The notes: generated by a model from the sequence alone, not told the origin. A stretch of DNA of 64,000 nucleotides from Membranipora membranacea (GCA_914767715.1 OU612072.1:22382001-22446000); one strand, 5' to 3'. Shown: positions 1-12,257, numbered from the stretch's first letter. Program-made: numbers and translations.

Positions 1-87
1 CATTCTTCCTAGTCAGCTAAACCTGAAGCTGAACTTAACTCAGCTGATATTTACTCCTCATGCGTATATCAGTCTACTTTTACTTAC

Positions 88-3000
88 GATGGAGATTTGG
101 GGCCGGACGAGGGAGCTACAATCTGCAGTTCCTGAACAGGCCTCTGATTTGGGTCACATTTCTCAAGCACTTTACGTCTCATGATCTTAGCGAGCGTCAG
201 TTCTCCCTCCCTTACCAACTCTGTGACTAGCTTCAATAATCTCAGGCTAATAGCCTCTTTCAGTTCGCTGGATCTGTATAATGGTAGATGACATAAATAG
301 CGTTGTGTGAAATTAGCATCGAAGTTATTTCCGATCTTTGTTTTACAGAGAAATCTTGCTCAGGATGACAAATGATCTGACACCGACCTAGCCTAGTCAC
401 ACAGCTACTTTTTTGTACCACGTGACAAGCTACCACCAACCCTTCATTGTCATCTATGTCTGATTCTGCAGCCAATTTATGCCTCTTGTAAATCCATTGT
501 GGTGTCTCAAATTTACTAAGTACATATCGAGACTAAAGACTGGTTCACATTGTCCCAGATAGCGTTGGGATGGCATCTGGGATGCTGATCCCAAATGGTC
601 CCAGAAAGAGTATGTCTTTTGTTTACATTGCAAAACTGATCCCAGATAGTCCCAGATCATCCCAATGTTGTATTCACATAGTACCAAGATGAGAAATGCG
701 TCTGTGTCATTAACGGGAAAGTTCCTAAGCGTCAAACTTTTCCGTTGCTGACCCAGACTCATTTCGATCGTGTCTTATTTATATTCACAATGTCTGGGTT
801 GGCTGCAATGGACAATGTGAACTAGGCTTAACAGCCTGCTCAACTACAGGCAAACGCTACTTTAACTCCGGTTTTAAGCACCGCAATGACTAAATAAGCA
901 ATCAACGTTCTAATCAACTTTTATGAGAGAAGAGAATAACGAAATAATGAGACTTACGTCAGCTCATCCAGAACTCTGACGAGGAGGGAGAAGGCGTTTC
1001 TGGACAATCTCTTCTTAGAGACATCTTTAGAGTGAGCAAACTTGTTATATCTGTATAGCAGTTTATCTATGAGATCTTCTGGTGTGATGAATGTCCTGTA
1101 GGTCGTCAGAAAAGCCTCCTGATACATGAAATCTAAAATAGAGACAGCAGGTAAAATATATATCAGGGCAACTATATTGTCATTACCTGCTTGGCTGGTT
1201 TTATTTTAGGTCTAATTATGAGGTAATTTTGGGCATATGGACTTGAAGGTAAGGTCAATATTATGTTAGCATGTATTGTAGTTCTGTTCAGCCCAAATCA
1301 GTAACCAACAGGTCCTCAGTTTCAAGAGTTAAATTCAAAATCTAAAAAAGGCGCAAATTGAGTCATATATGGAACAAATTGTGGTAAATGCCGATAAAAG
1401 CAATTTTCTTCTACAAATTTGTGGCTTTCTATGATATAAGTAAAAAGAATCATTTCTATATAGGTCAAGTCTTAAATAAAGGCTAGCCTATGTTTGGTGA
1501 CTGAAATAGTGTAAGCAAAGATTGTAACATGGAACTCCCAAGCCTCCTCAAAGATACCAGTGAAGTCCTTACATAAATATTCTATTTATGATCATAAGTT
1601 TACCCATAAGGGCAATGAAAAGAAGAAACCTAATGTATATCTACAAAGCCCAGTGGGGTGTAAAACCAAACCAGACAATTATTGCTGCCCATATAGTAAT
1701 CAATTCATACTTTTGCAGCTTATTGTTCCAACTTAGAAAGACAGGATCTATGATTTTCAATAAGATTAGTCCTAATAGATTAGATGATTCAAAAAAGATT
1801 TGTATTGAAAGTCTGCTTTGTAAATTAATAGCAAATAGGAAGGCTTTTTCCTGTTCAACAATCAATTAAATGTCCCATTAAGTTAGCTTTGCAAATAAAT
1901 TTGCTTCTTGGGAACACATAAATAAAACAGGTAAAATACAAAAGTAAGAGGATCTGAGTTAACCCAGAACTAAATAAAGACATAAATATACAAGCAGCGC
2001 TGACACATTAAAGATAAGCTGAGCAGAGCCAGGTCACCATGCCTCAGACAGATCACCATGCCTCGGACAAATATCAGCTAACCTCGCAGGAAACCAAGAG
2101 AAATACTACCTAACTTGATCATGGTGAAGTAACAGTGATCAGATTTTATACTGAAATGCAATATTTGAGCTTTCCCCTTCCTCTCTCTCACCAAATGTGA
2201 ACCCAATTAATAATAAGGAGGCTTCTTTCCGAAGCTGACCTGTTTAATAACTTTAGAGTCAAGGACAATCTCAGAATCCCGCATGAGAATGGGAAGGTTT
2301 TTGATGGATATTTTTGCATTCGGATTGCTCAAGCGCCATCTTAACATTTCTAATCAGTTGGCATATCCAGTTATCATAGCCTGGTCACGCTGCTACTTTT
2401 TGGGTTTAGGGAAACCAAAAATGTAGCGGCTTGTAGCGGCTTTAGTTATCTTACAAGTGGTTATAAGTGAGGTTTGTATCATTTACTCTAAATCAACAAA
2501 TCAACTCAACTGTAGTGAAATGGAAGGTCAGATTACAATGGCTGTCAAAACATTAAGAAAGCTGTGCAGCATGTTATTGAAGAGAGGCTATGTGAGCAAT
2601 ATTCCCATAATGCAATTTAACACATTGCGGGCTTATCAATAACTACTTGCCTCTGATGAGCATGCAAAAGGAGACTCACTGCAGATTACATGTCAGAGCT
2701 AAACCAACTGAACTGATGCTCAAGGACAGATTCTGATGAGCAGCACATTGGTGCGCAACCAAAACGTCAATCAGCAGAGAAAAATCATGAGGGATCAACG
2801 TAGCACTGCATTCGTAAGTGAGAAAATTGCAAAATTTCACATTCAGTGATGGGATAGCTGCTAGGAGTCATTCATTAGGATACCGAAACAAATATATAAA
2901 ATTCTTCATAATGATATCTTGGCGGTTTTGTCTTGTGAAGCTTGTTCTGGTGAAAGAAAGACAAAAACAATAAATCTTATAGGATAGACTAAAAATAAGT

Positions 3001-6000
3001 GAAGCTTGGGACCACAGAGTGTATGAAAGTAAAGGTTGACTATATTTGGTGCCTCTTCTCCCGTCAAACAACAAGTTTATGTGACACCTCTTGAATAACA
3101 TATCAATAAATCAACCTTGAAGTACAAATTCTATAGACCACACCCCCTATTGCTTTCAGCACCAAGAGAAATAACACTTAAGTGCGAGTGATCCAAGATT
3201 TTCCCTCTCAATTCAGCCCCATCATAGAAAAGAAACTCTGTTATAAGTAATACCAATATCCCATTATATATGTGAATGTGTTAGATTTTAGACCGTGTGC
3301 CCAGTCTGATTTGATCAGGGTCGCAACGGAACATGTAACAGTCCCTTATTGAAATCGCTTGGGCACTCAGGCTAGTTAGATGTAGAAACATGATCTAAAC
3401 GGCGTAAAATGCATAATTGAGTCCAAGACACTCTGCTTTTCTCAACAATGGACGCAATGTTAAAAAAAAGAAGGCTGGATCTCGGCTGAAAGGAGGGCAG
3501 AATGTAAAATCACATGAATCTGCGTCGACGTTTACCAGTGACATTAAACTGTCGGCTGGCCCTAAATCTGCACACAAAACACAGCTAAAGTTAGAGGATG
3601 AATTATACACAAAGTAAGCTTTCATGTTTATACCCCTCTAATTCTAATACCCACACATTTAGTATTTACCGAGACATGGCCTCAGACTTGGACATTCCAA
3701 TGGCGGACTTCTATAGTACATATATGGTTCTATAACCGGTGGCACAGAAGCGTGAAAAGCTAGTTATTGACAGCGGAGGGTGTATGATGCTCGTGAAATA
3801 TGAGTTTATACATGGATGAATGGTCTGTCTTTCAAACCCTTAAATTTGGACTGAAAAACGCCCATTCATGGAACATCCCTATGTAAACTCACATATGCCT
3901 ACCGCAGGAAAATTGAGTGGCCGTTTTAAGCAGCAAGTTGGCTGGTAGCAGAAAATAATATTAACAGTACTATCAGCAAAAAAACGCTGAAATCTGGCAG
4001 CGGGTCTATCATTATAGCAACTTAAACTGCAATGCGATGACATAAAGTTACATTTGCCACCAGCTCAAATGCCAATTAAATGAGATGAGATATAATTGTT
4101 TATCATACCGTGTTTTCCTACGACGTGTGTAGCGTACACTACGAGGGCGTCTACACTACCACCCTTCAGCCCTGACATGATCTTTGACGAGCCACCCTAA
4201 AAGCAAAACATTGGTAAGTGAATGAAATATTCAGGCATCGATACAAGCATCGGCAACTTACATCCAAATATTACACTAGAGGAGTTATGTATTTGCATGA
4301 GGAGAAGTTAGCCATTTCACATACTATCAAACTACCTGACATTCAACCTTAGCTAACATTTACTCATCCACTTGGCTTCATATAGACTCCCACCTCAGGC
4401 AGAAAAAATATAGTGCAAGCTAACATTAAGTAACCCCTAAACCAGCTAAATTAAACTCTTCCTAACATTACTGATCTAGGGTCATTGTAAATTCAGCAAT
4501 ACAAGCAGTTGCATAAGGGAAGGCAACTCCCATCAGTCAAATGAACAAAAATTAAGAAGCTAACATCCTATTGTATACATGAGGACAACAGTTTGTAATA
4601 CAAGGACGCCGCTTCCCAGATATTATTACAAGATTACCTAATATCTACCCTAGGAGAATAAATATCAGCTAGATTCCAGTTTAGACTGTTTAGGGGTGAC
4701 TTCATGTTAGCTACTGCCAATTAAGGCTACCTGAAGCGGATGTGTAAATGTTAGCTGGCAATAATATTCACTATTCAAAGCACAAAAAAGCGAGTTTTTT
4801 CCTCCGACAAATACCTTACTCATAGCATCTAGCATCTTGCGCCCCTAATTGTAGTACTGACCTTACGATGATGGTGATTGGTTGTTTTAACAGTGCTGGA
4901 GGAGGCGGTACTTACCTTACGATGATGGTGATTGGTTGGTTTAGCGGCGCTGGAGAAGGCGGTACTTGCCTGACGATGATGGTGATTGGTTGGTTCAGCG
5001 ATGGAGGAGGTGGTACTTACCTTACGATGATGGTGATTGGTTGGTTTAGCAGCGCTGGAGGAGGCGGTACTTGCCTGACGATGATGGTGATTGGTTGGTT
5101 CAGCGATGGAGGAGGCTGTACTTACCTTACGATGATGGTGATTGGTTGGTTTAGCAGCGCTGGAGGAGGTGGTGGTATTTGCTGAGATACTACCGACTGC
5201 ACTGTCACTGGATGTGCTACTACCTTCACTTTCTCTGACTAAAATAGAGATATTAGGTAAAGGTCAATGTTTACTGATAACTAACTATACTGCTATTATT
5301 CACAGGTGCTACGTTATTCACAGACACTATATGCTACCTTATTCACAGGAGAATGAGGTGGCTCAGTTGGTTGGAGCACCGGTCCTTTAGCATACAAATG
5401 TTGGGGTTTGGTTGTACCAAGGTGTTCTCCGATCTGCCTGCAAAGAGAGACCAGCCTGGCGCGGATATTACACCTTAGTCCCCTTTTTTAAACAAGTCAC
5501 TATATTACAGACTTTGTATAGATCTAAAGTGATCTATGACTAAAATGGAGAGATCAATTCATGGTTTCTGTTTACTGAGAACCAAGTTTACAGCTAACAT
5601 GTATGATATTTTACTATAATATTGTCTTAATTGAATACTAGGATACATCTCTGAAGGGCCTTCATACACATAAAAAATGTACTGCTTGATAGACTGACTA
5701 GCTACATAGAACGCTAATATATATACATATATACATAGATTCCAATCTGTGCTTTTAAGTGTCATCTGTGTGTATTTGGCCCCAACTAAGTGTCATTCAA
5801 AAATAAGGAGTCATTTTATATGACCCACAAAAAAATCATGTCTTAAATCCTCTTAAATAATCATGTGGGCATCCTTAACCCAATAGTAATTAACGGTAGA
5901 TAAAATAGCCTGACATGGTCGGACAACTCCAATGCAAAGATTTGCCCTACTGAGTCATTCATATATTTGAATCACTCATTGTCCAGGGTTTTTATGGGTA

Positions 6001-6487
6001 CCAATCGCGGGATATATTATATATGACACTTTATTGCACAAATGTGTGTATATATATATCGCTGAAGTCACATAATTGGCAGACTTTGAGCATGTTTGGG
6101 ATTATGAGACTGATAGTCTGCAGTAACGCCTGAGATTGGTATCTTATGAATCCTCCTGTCAGGAGTAGTTCTATGTGTCAGACGACAACCTTCCTCTGTC
6201 CCGCCCGATGGTGAGCCCTGTTGTGCCACGCTGCAGTTGGACAAGCGCCAGGAAATGGGCCACATCACATATAGTGACTCAAAAGTTTATTGTAATAAGG
6301 AGACACCAAACCCCCCCCCCCCAACATAAGACAAGACACCGGAGGAGCACTTACTGAGAAGTTCTCTCACATCCACCATATCCAGAGGATTCAGCTCGGC
6401 GTACTCAGGGTCCTCAGGCTCGGTGTCTGAGAGAGCTAGTGATGATCTCTGTGAGGACGGGCAGTACGACTCATCACCCTCACTCAC
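88..6487 (-). CDS. RAPGEF1: RAPGEF1 (C3G)-like Ras-family GEF, left copy, partial
   Basis: Five minus-strand exons join in phase: 6355-6487, 4862-5238, 4109-4196, 958-1132 and 88-273. The last three encode the RasGEF N-terminal (REM) domain, with signatures GGSVDALVVYATH, EAFLTTYRTF and LVRVLDEL, then a helix-rich LLKLVTELV stretch. The wording matches C3G better than SOS or RasGRF: LTTYRTF is followed by TPEDL and then KLLYRYNKF. Known role of the family: the catalytic domain loads GTP on Rap1/R-Ras downstream of Crk adaptors; the REM domain supports it. The exon at 6355 encodes an acidic Ser-rich linker with PEYAELNPLDMVDVREL. All acceptors are AG and all donors GT, with no stop or frameshift. 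The catalytic domain would lie left of position 1 and N-terminal exons are not found next to it, so it is unproven that this copy makes a full protein. Confidence 0.8.
540..825. mobile_element. MITE-like element with CTGGTTCACATTGTCC-type inverted ends
   Basis: The left end is CTGGTTCACATTGTCC and the right end is the inverse complement of CTAGTTCACATTGTCC. There is no transposase inside, only overlapping shadow frames. It sits in the intron after exon 958-1132. A second copy is at 10612-10897 and a fragment at 11048-11292. Confidence 0.6.
1133..4108. other. 3-kb RAPGEF1-like intron without a recognisable gene
   Basis: No exon that joins the flanking exons in phase was found. Short frames near 1588-1869, 2457-2642 and 3417-3617 have counterparts in the right copy (11997-12257, 12888-13253, 13758-14018), but stops and frames differ, as expected of decayed repeats. 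One minus-strand stretch at 2258-2360 keeps ATG, a 36-codon frame and a GTCAGC donor in both copies. It does not join either neighbour in phase and is left unassigned. Confidence 0.4.
4862..5238 (-). CDS. RAPGEF1: RAPGEF1-like linker exon built of coding repeat units (left copy)
   Basis: This 377-bp exon starts after a TTTTAG acceptor, reads RESEGSSTSSDSAVGS, then six units of 54 or 51 bp encoding about TASSSAAKPTNHHHRK each. Unit lengths are multiples of three, so the frame holds. The exon ends AAG|GTCAGT in phase 0 and fits the phase-0 start of the exon ending at 4196. Each of the five internal unit boundaries carries a donor-like site in the same phase: AAG|GTAAGT (exon end 5126, 5021, 4916) or CAG|GCAAGT (5075, 4970). 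The plus strand is also open here, but only because the units are multiples of three. The segment is a low-complexity Ser/Thr/His linker between known domains. Confidence 0.7.
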
Positions 6488-6746
6488 CTACAGCATATTA
6501 TAAGAAACTAGGCTATAGTGAACAGAAGGGTTACTGATGGCAAAAGAATCTTCCATCCTGTCTACCAACTGTCTTTTACATCTGGAGGACCAAATTTCAA
6601 ATCACTGTGACCAACATTTGAGGAATAATGATCTGAAGTAGAAGTGCTGGCTCAATTGGTAAGAAAACTTTTTATTCAGAAACCTTAACTCAGCAAGACG
6701 CTACAGTCGAGCTAACATTACCGCAATTACTGTACTAAGCCGACCA

Positions 6747-6891
6747 TTGAGTGTGTCTGTTGTTGTTTTCTCCTCATGAAACACTTTTATTGCGTCTTGT
6801 AACTCCCTCCCTATTCAATTTGAAGGATATTAACAGGGGGAGGGAGGTGTTGAGTATTTCATAAGGAGAAAACAACAGCAGACACACTCAA
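6747..6891. mobile_element. Foldback MITE, TTGAGTGTGTCTG ends
   Basis: About 30-bp inverted arms, starting TTGAGTGTGTCTG and ending CAGACACACTCAA, flank a short spacer. The same element lies at 21696-21840, so insertion came before the segmental duplication. Confidence 0.6.
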
Positions 6892-7260
6892 TTTCCAGCT
6901 TAAAATATAGTCAATGTCATAATGTTAGCTCCGCCATTACGTAATCCTGAAATTGGGATCCCCGAAGAGCAAAGTTTTTCAACCAACAAGTCAGCACTTC
7001 TGTTTCAGGGCATTACTTCTCTCAAAATAATCACAGAGATTTGAAACTGGGACCTATAAATGTAAAAAGACATAGATAAACAATATATATTAGGTTAGAG
7101 CACCCTCTATAATACCCACATCATTGAAGTGTCTCCTGTATTGGTTGATATCTAAAGGACATATTTTTACTCAAGTGGCAGCAGGTGAGATTTTGTACAA
7201 TTCTGTTTGATCAACAAATCCAAGACGTTTTATGTATACTTGTGATCTTATAACTTGTAG

Positions 7261-7357
7261 ATCCCTAATGATATAGTCATCTTGTCTTGTGGATCTAAGA
7301 ATATTATTAATATTATTCTTAGATCGTCAAGACAAGATGATTATATCATTAGAGATC
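7261..7357. repeat. Long palindrome in the duplicated segment
   Basis: Arms of about 45 bp, near-perfect inverse complements, around an AT core (ATTATTAATATTAT). The right-copy version is at about 22207-22305 and has slightly better pairing. Confidence 0.7.
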
Positions 7358-7440
7358 TACTGTTAGGGTTACCAAGTGCTCAGATTATCTTTGTCACTTT
7401 ATTAGCCCTTCTATATTAAACCACTGCTGCCACTGCTGGG

Positions 7441-8095
7441 CTTTGCCCAGCAGAGCCACCAGTCAAAAATTTGAATAGAGAGTTGTGGCATCAAAACATC
7501 TAGCCAGTAGCTTTGAGTGGAGATATACGAGCGCTCATAATGTAGGGAGTATCTTCTTCCCAAGCCATCCACCATTAGAGATGACAAATTTTTTGTTGTT
7601 GACCAATCAGGCGGTTTTAAAATCTAGCTGAGATCCAACACTAATAAAAATGTTGGATCTCAGCTAGATTTTAAAGGCAATCATTTGCTAAACTAAACTC
7701 TAGCTAACATTCCCCCCCTCCCTCCCTCCCTCTATTTGTTGATTCTCTACACATGCTCCAAGCTCACAACCTGCTGTGTTTAACTGTTCCATATTTTAAG
7801 GCTAATGGACAAGGGATGGACTGAGAGACTAATCGATTCCAGATTTGGAATCTCCATGCCTCATTACTTTACTGTGCTGCTAACCATTGTTGAGATATAG
7901 GTAGCGATGCCTGGTGCATGTAAAAACGCAATGTAATGAAGCGTAGAGATTCTACGTCTGGCATCCATGAGTCTCTCAACCCATTCCTTGTCCATTAGCC
8001 TTGGTCATTTAAGCCAAAAAAAATTGAATATATAATTGATTCCTATTCGCAAATCTGCGCTGATAAAAAGATAAAATCTCTCCCTACACACTCAC
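7441..8095. other. Junction zone between the two duplicated copies; no gene seen
   Basis: Homology of the left copy to the right copy ends near 7440. This stretch holds a perfect 22-bp-arm hairpin at 7619-7672 and a MITE at 7798-8002. No further RasGEF catalytic exon could be found on the minus strand, although the neighbouring exon at 8096-8225 needs one in phase 0. Confidence 0.5.
7798..8002. mobile_element. MITE with AAGGCTAATGGACAAGG inverted ends
   Basis: The left end AAGGCTAATGGACAAGG is matched by an inverse complement ending at 8002, and pairing extends about 35 bp inward. No coding capacity is seen. A target-site duplication was not clear. Confidence 0.65.
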
Positions 8096-8225
8096 CTTGA
8101 GTATATGTACAAATTTGATGAAGTATTTCTCTCTGATTGCCTGATCGTCTGGTTTGAGTATTACATTCTTACACCACCATGACATCTTATTAAAGTGCTC
8201 CGTAAACTGTACCAGATTGGGGCAC
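8096..8225 (-). CDS. RAPGEF1: RasGEF catalytic-domain exon, last one found for the right copy
   Basis: Acceptor CTACAG, donor GTGAGT, 130 bp. It completes the Lys codon of the previous exon and reads CPNLVQFTEHFNKMSWWC, strongly like the C3G catalytic domain. The reading frame is open and ends in phase 0. Confidence 0.8.
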
Positions 8226-9124
8226 CTGTAGAGAGCAAGTAAACACAACTTTACTGATGACTGATACTCGGTACACAGCTGACTGAGTGTAGGTCACTTT
8301 GTACAGGCCATATTTTTTTAATTGTAGTCAGATAATTGATCTACTGCTAGCCTGCCTGCTTGAAAAGATTCTATGAAAGCCATCTCCAAATGGACAGACA
8401 ATCATGATTTGATATCACCTGGGGTCTCTGCCTATTGCTGCCTGTTGAAGGCACTACATTGACGGTTGATGGTGGGGTGGGGGTGGAAAAGTCAACGATG
8501 CCCTGTTTGAAACGCTTAAAACCGCTTCCATCTCTCTTTGGCCTCACTGAACTACATAAAGCTCAGAGATGACACCTCGATATATGAACTGTCAACTTAT
8601 GGGTTTATTATTTTCAGATAAAGATAGTTGAAATCAGAATTCGGAATCAAGGAACTTAGTAATGACCGGAGTATGACCTACCATTCTGAGAGTGAAGTCT
8701 CAATTAGTATTAATATTTTAGATAAACAGAACTCAATGAGCACAAATTTACTGACTAGCAGCAACACCTGTGACTTGCGAATATAATCTACACCTTACTG
8801 TACAATCTATCATATTGAGTCCACCTGTACCACAGGCTAGGTCAAATGGAGCACTGCTCGGGTCTTGTAATCAGACGGTGTAACTGATCAAAACCTCCTC
8901 AGTTACCATCAGAAGCTCACCAAAGATGGGTTCATTAAATATATCTATGCTTAGTATTTATACCCCATAAGATATGTCAAAGTGTCCTAGTAGAGTGTTG
9001 TATATGTATAGGTTTTTTTCCCGAAAACAACGTGGCACCAGAAGGATTGGAGGGTAGACCACCCCGCCCAGTAGTTTTGTTGCTCATTGGTCCTTAGTCT
9101 AATATAAGTGAGTGTATAACTTAC

Positions 9125-9256
9125 TTTTCTTCGTTCCGTTCTCTAGACCAGGTGAGAAGCTCAGGTAATTCTAACCTCTGATAGAAGTCTGTCTCTATAA
9201 GTGTGAGATGCTCGGCAATCTCGTGTGACTTGAAATCCACCAGCGTTCAAACTTGC
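9125..9256 (-). pseudogene. RAPGEF1: RasGEF catalytic-domain exon with in-frame TGA
   Basis: The 132-bp exon is flanked by CCCAG and GTAAGT and is phase-compatible with exons 10160-10345 and 8096-8225. It reads, after the stop, TLVDFKSHEIAEHLTLIE and ends RERNEEK, the start of the CDC25-homology domain. TGA is at 9249-9247. Confidence 0.75.
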
Positions 9257-9681
9257 CTGGGAAATACAAGCAGAACATGTGTTATAGTGCTTGTGAGAGA
9301 ATCAGATCTTTGGTAGCATGCTGAGTTCTTAGACTAATATTTGTAATAGTGCTCTAGGCTCATAAACAGCCTGCAGCTCAGTTTCTAGTGATTTTCACAG
9401 TTGAGATGTGAAGGTAGTGAAAAGGTACTACAGAGAAACTCTTTTCATGATAGCATTTACAGTAGTATTATTCATTCACAATCACGCTAGGTCATGGTGA
9501 ATGCTGAAACCTTTGTGGATGGATCAGATGCAAATCGATATTCTCGGAGCTCATTATATTGAGCTAGTTTTTCTGCAGGTAATTATGTGTCTGGCACTTC
9601 GGATAGGGGCTTAGAGTATATATTAATTTGAGAGAAAATGAACTGCAGAAAAAAACATACTGATCTTTGATCCAGTAGCAT

Positions 9682-9739
9682 TAGCCTTATTCACCGGCCA
9701 CGGGTTTGGTTTTTTGTGGTGTTCCCGTGAACAAGGCTA
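9682..9739. mobile_element. Short foldback related to the 61334-61914 element
   Basis: TAGCCTTATTCACCGG and its inverse (CCCGTGAACAAGGCTA) flank a GGTTTGGTTTTTTG core. The end and core resemble the left arm of the large foldback at 61334, so it may be a deleted member of that family. Confidence 0.45.
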
Positions 9740-10036
9740 GGTAGCATCAATTGCTTATTACAAGATCAATTCCGGGAGTGATTAAAATCACATGAATCGT
9801 TGACAATTTATGCCAGTCATGTGCTATCAAGCATTGACTGAATATTTGTGCACAGCACGATTATGAATTTCCTAGAGGGGGTAAAGAATTCGCGAGAGAA
9901 AAGGTTCTTCATTACCAAGAAGCTTGAAGTAGCATAATTCAAGGCTGGCTAAAAGTATATAATATATTAAAAAGATTGAGTAAAACCCCAACCTAAATTA
10001 GCCAGAACCTAGTGCCTTTACATTAAGTCGGCATAA

Positions 10037-10081
10037 GTAGAATGAAAGGGGCTGACTTAATTCAGCTCCTTTCATTCTACC
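10037..10081. repeat. Small palindrome at the left edge of the right copy
   Basis: Two 19-bp arms (GTAGAATGAAAGGGGCTGA and its inverse with one mismatch) overlap the point where homology to window position 1 begins (10073). Confidence 0.6.
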
Positions 10082-10611
10082 TAGTCAGCTAAACCTGAAG
10101 CTGAACTTAACTCAGCTGATATTTACTCCTCATGCGTATATCAGTCTACTTTTACTTACGATGGAGATTTGGGGCCGGACGAGGGAGCTACAATCTGCAG
10201 TTCCTGAACAGGCCTCTGATTTGGGTCACATTTCTCAAGCACTTTACGTCTCATGATCTTAGCGAGCGTCAGTTCTCCCTCCCTTACCAACTCTGTGACT
10301 AGCTTCAATAATCTCAGGCTAATAGCCTCTTTTAGTTCGCTGGATCTGTATAATGGTAGATGACATAAATAGCGTTGTGTGAAAATAGTATTGAAGTTAT
10401 TTCCGATCTTTGTTTTTCAGAGAAATCTTGCTCAGGATGTCAAATGATCTGACACCAACCTAGCCTAGTCACACAGCTACTTTTTTGTACCACGTGACAA
10501 GCTACCACCAACCCTTCAATGTCATCTATATCTGATTCTGCAGCCAATTTATGCCTCTTGTAAATCCATTGTGGTGTCTCAAATTTACTAAGTACATATC
10601 GAGACTAAAGA

Positions 10612-10897
10612 CTGGTTCACATTGTCCCAGATAGCGTTGGGATGGCTTCTGGGATGCTGATCCCAAATGGTCCCAGAAAGAGTATGTCTTTTGTTTACAT
10701 TGCAAAACTGATCCCAGATAGTCCCAGATCATCCCAATGTTGTATTCACATAGTACCAAGATGAGAAATGCGTCTGTGTCATTAACGGGAAAGTTCCTAA
10801 ACGTCAAACTTTTCCGTTGCTGACCCAGACTCATTTCGATCGTGTCGTATTCATATTCACAATGTCTGGGTTGGCTGCAATGGACAATGTGAACTAG
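10612..10897. mobile_element. MITE, right-copy version of 540-825
   Basis: Same inverted ends and body as the element at 540-825, in the same intron. Its right part is repeated at 11048-11292 within the local tandem duplication. Confidence 0.6.
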
Positions 10898-11442
10898 GCT
10901 TAACAGCCTGCTCAACTACAGGCAAATGCTACTTTAACTTCGGTTTTAAGCACTGCAATGACTAAATAAGGAATCAACGTTCTAATCAACTTTTATGAGA
11001 GAAGAGAATAACGAAATAATGAGACTTACGTCAGCTCATCCAGAACTGATGCTGATCCCAAATGGTCCCAGAAAGAGTATGTCTTTTGTTTACATTGCAA
11101 AACTGATCCCAGATAGTCCCAGATCATCCCAATGTTGTATTCACATAGTACCAAGATGAGAAATGCGTCTGTGTCATTAACGGGAAAGTTCCTAAACGTC
11201 AAACTTTTCCGTTGCTGACCCAGACTCATTTCGATCGTGTCGTATTCATATTCACAATGTCTGGGTTGGCTGCAATGGACAATGTGAACTAGGCTTAACA
11301 GCCTGCTCAACTACAGGCAAATGCTACTTTAACTCCGGTTTTAAGCACTGCAATGACTAAATAAGGAATCAACGTTCTAATCAACTTTTATGAGAGAAGA
11401 GAATAACGAAATAATGAGACTAACGTCAGCTCATCCAGAACT
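10653..11442. repeat. 395-bp tandem duplication spanning MITE and exon end
   Basis: 10653-11047 is repeated at 11048-11442. The first unit carries a copy of the last 18 bases of REM exon 11425-11599 plus its donor (11030-11047 followed by GTAAGT). The second unit joins the complete exon, whose donor reads GTTAGT. The left copy has only one unit. Confidence 0.85.
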
Positions 11443-12257
11443 CTGACAAGGAGGGAGAAGGCGTTTCTGGACAATCTCTTCTTAGAGACATCTTTAGAGT
11501 GAGCAAACTTGTTATATCTGTATAGCAGTTTATCTATGAGATCTTCTGGTGTGAGGAATGTCCTGTAGGTCGTCAGAAAAGCCTCCTGATACATGAAATC
11601 TAAAATAGAGACAGCAGGTAAAATATATATCGGGGCAACTACATTGTCATTACCTGCTTGGCTGGTTTTATTTTAGGTCTAATTATGCAGTAATTTTGGG
11701 CATATGGACTTGAAGGTAGGGTCAATATTATGTTAGCATGTATTGTAGTTCTGTTCAGCCCAAATCAGTAACCAACAGGTCCTCAGTTTCAAGAGTTAAA
11801 TTCAAAATCTAAAAAAGGCGCAAATTGTGTCATATATGGAACAAATTGTGGTAAATGCCGATAAAAGCAATTTTCCTCTACAAATTTGTGGCTTTCTAAG
11901 ATATAAGTAAAAAGAATCATTTCTATATAGGTCAAGTCTTAAATAATGGCTAGCCTATGTTTGGAGACTGAAATAGTGTAAGCAAAGATTATAACATTGA
12001 ACTCCCAAGCCTCCTCAAAGATACCAGTGAAGTCCTTACATAAATATTCTATTTATGATCATAAGTTTACCTGTAAGCGCAATGAAAAGAAGAAACCTAA
12101 TGAATATCTACAAGCCAAGTGGGGTGTTAAACCAAACCAGACAATTATTGCTGCCCATATAGTAATCAATTCATACTTTGGCAGCTTATTGTTCCAACTT
12201 AGAAAGACAGGATCTATGATTTTCAATAAGATTAGTCCTAATAGATTAGATGATTAA

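Larger units (their letters stand above)
1..7440. repeat. Segmental duplication, left copy
   Basis: Position 1 aligns with 10073 and the match runs, with small indels, to about 7440 (right copy about 22400). The two copies read nearly the same through exons, introns and small foldback elements. The left copy lacks the 2.6 kb present at about 18890-21520 in the right copy; about ten unrelated bases sit at that junction near 6565. The left end lies outside the window, so the full unit length is unknown. Confidence 0.9.

Noticed and set aside
2258-2360. Small exon with ATG and GTCAGC donor conserved in both duplicates (also 12670-12779)
   Set aside because: The 36-codon frame ends in phase 0 and does not join the REM exon on the left, which needs one base carried over. 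Conservation may simply reflect recent duplication.
4868-5185. Plus-strand frame of 105 codons with repeated MMVIGWFSSAGGGG
   Set aside because: Repeat units are multiples of three, so every stop-free strand stays open. The minus strand fits splice sites and phases of neighbouring exons; the plus strand does not.
10526-10915. 129-codon minus frame, also at 454-762 and 11026-11310
   Set aside because: It lies inside a MITE with inverted ends and follows the element copies, not any gene.
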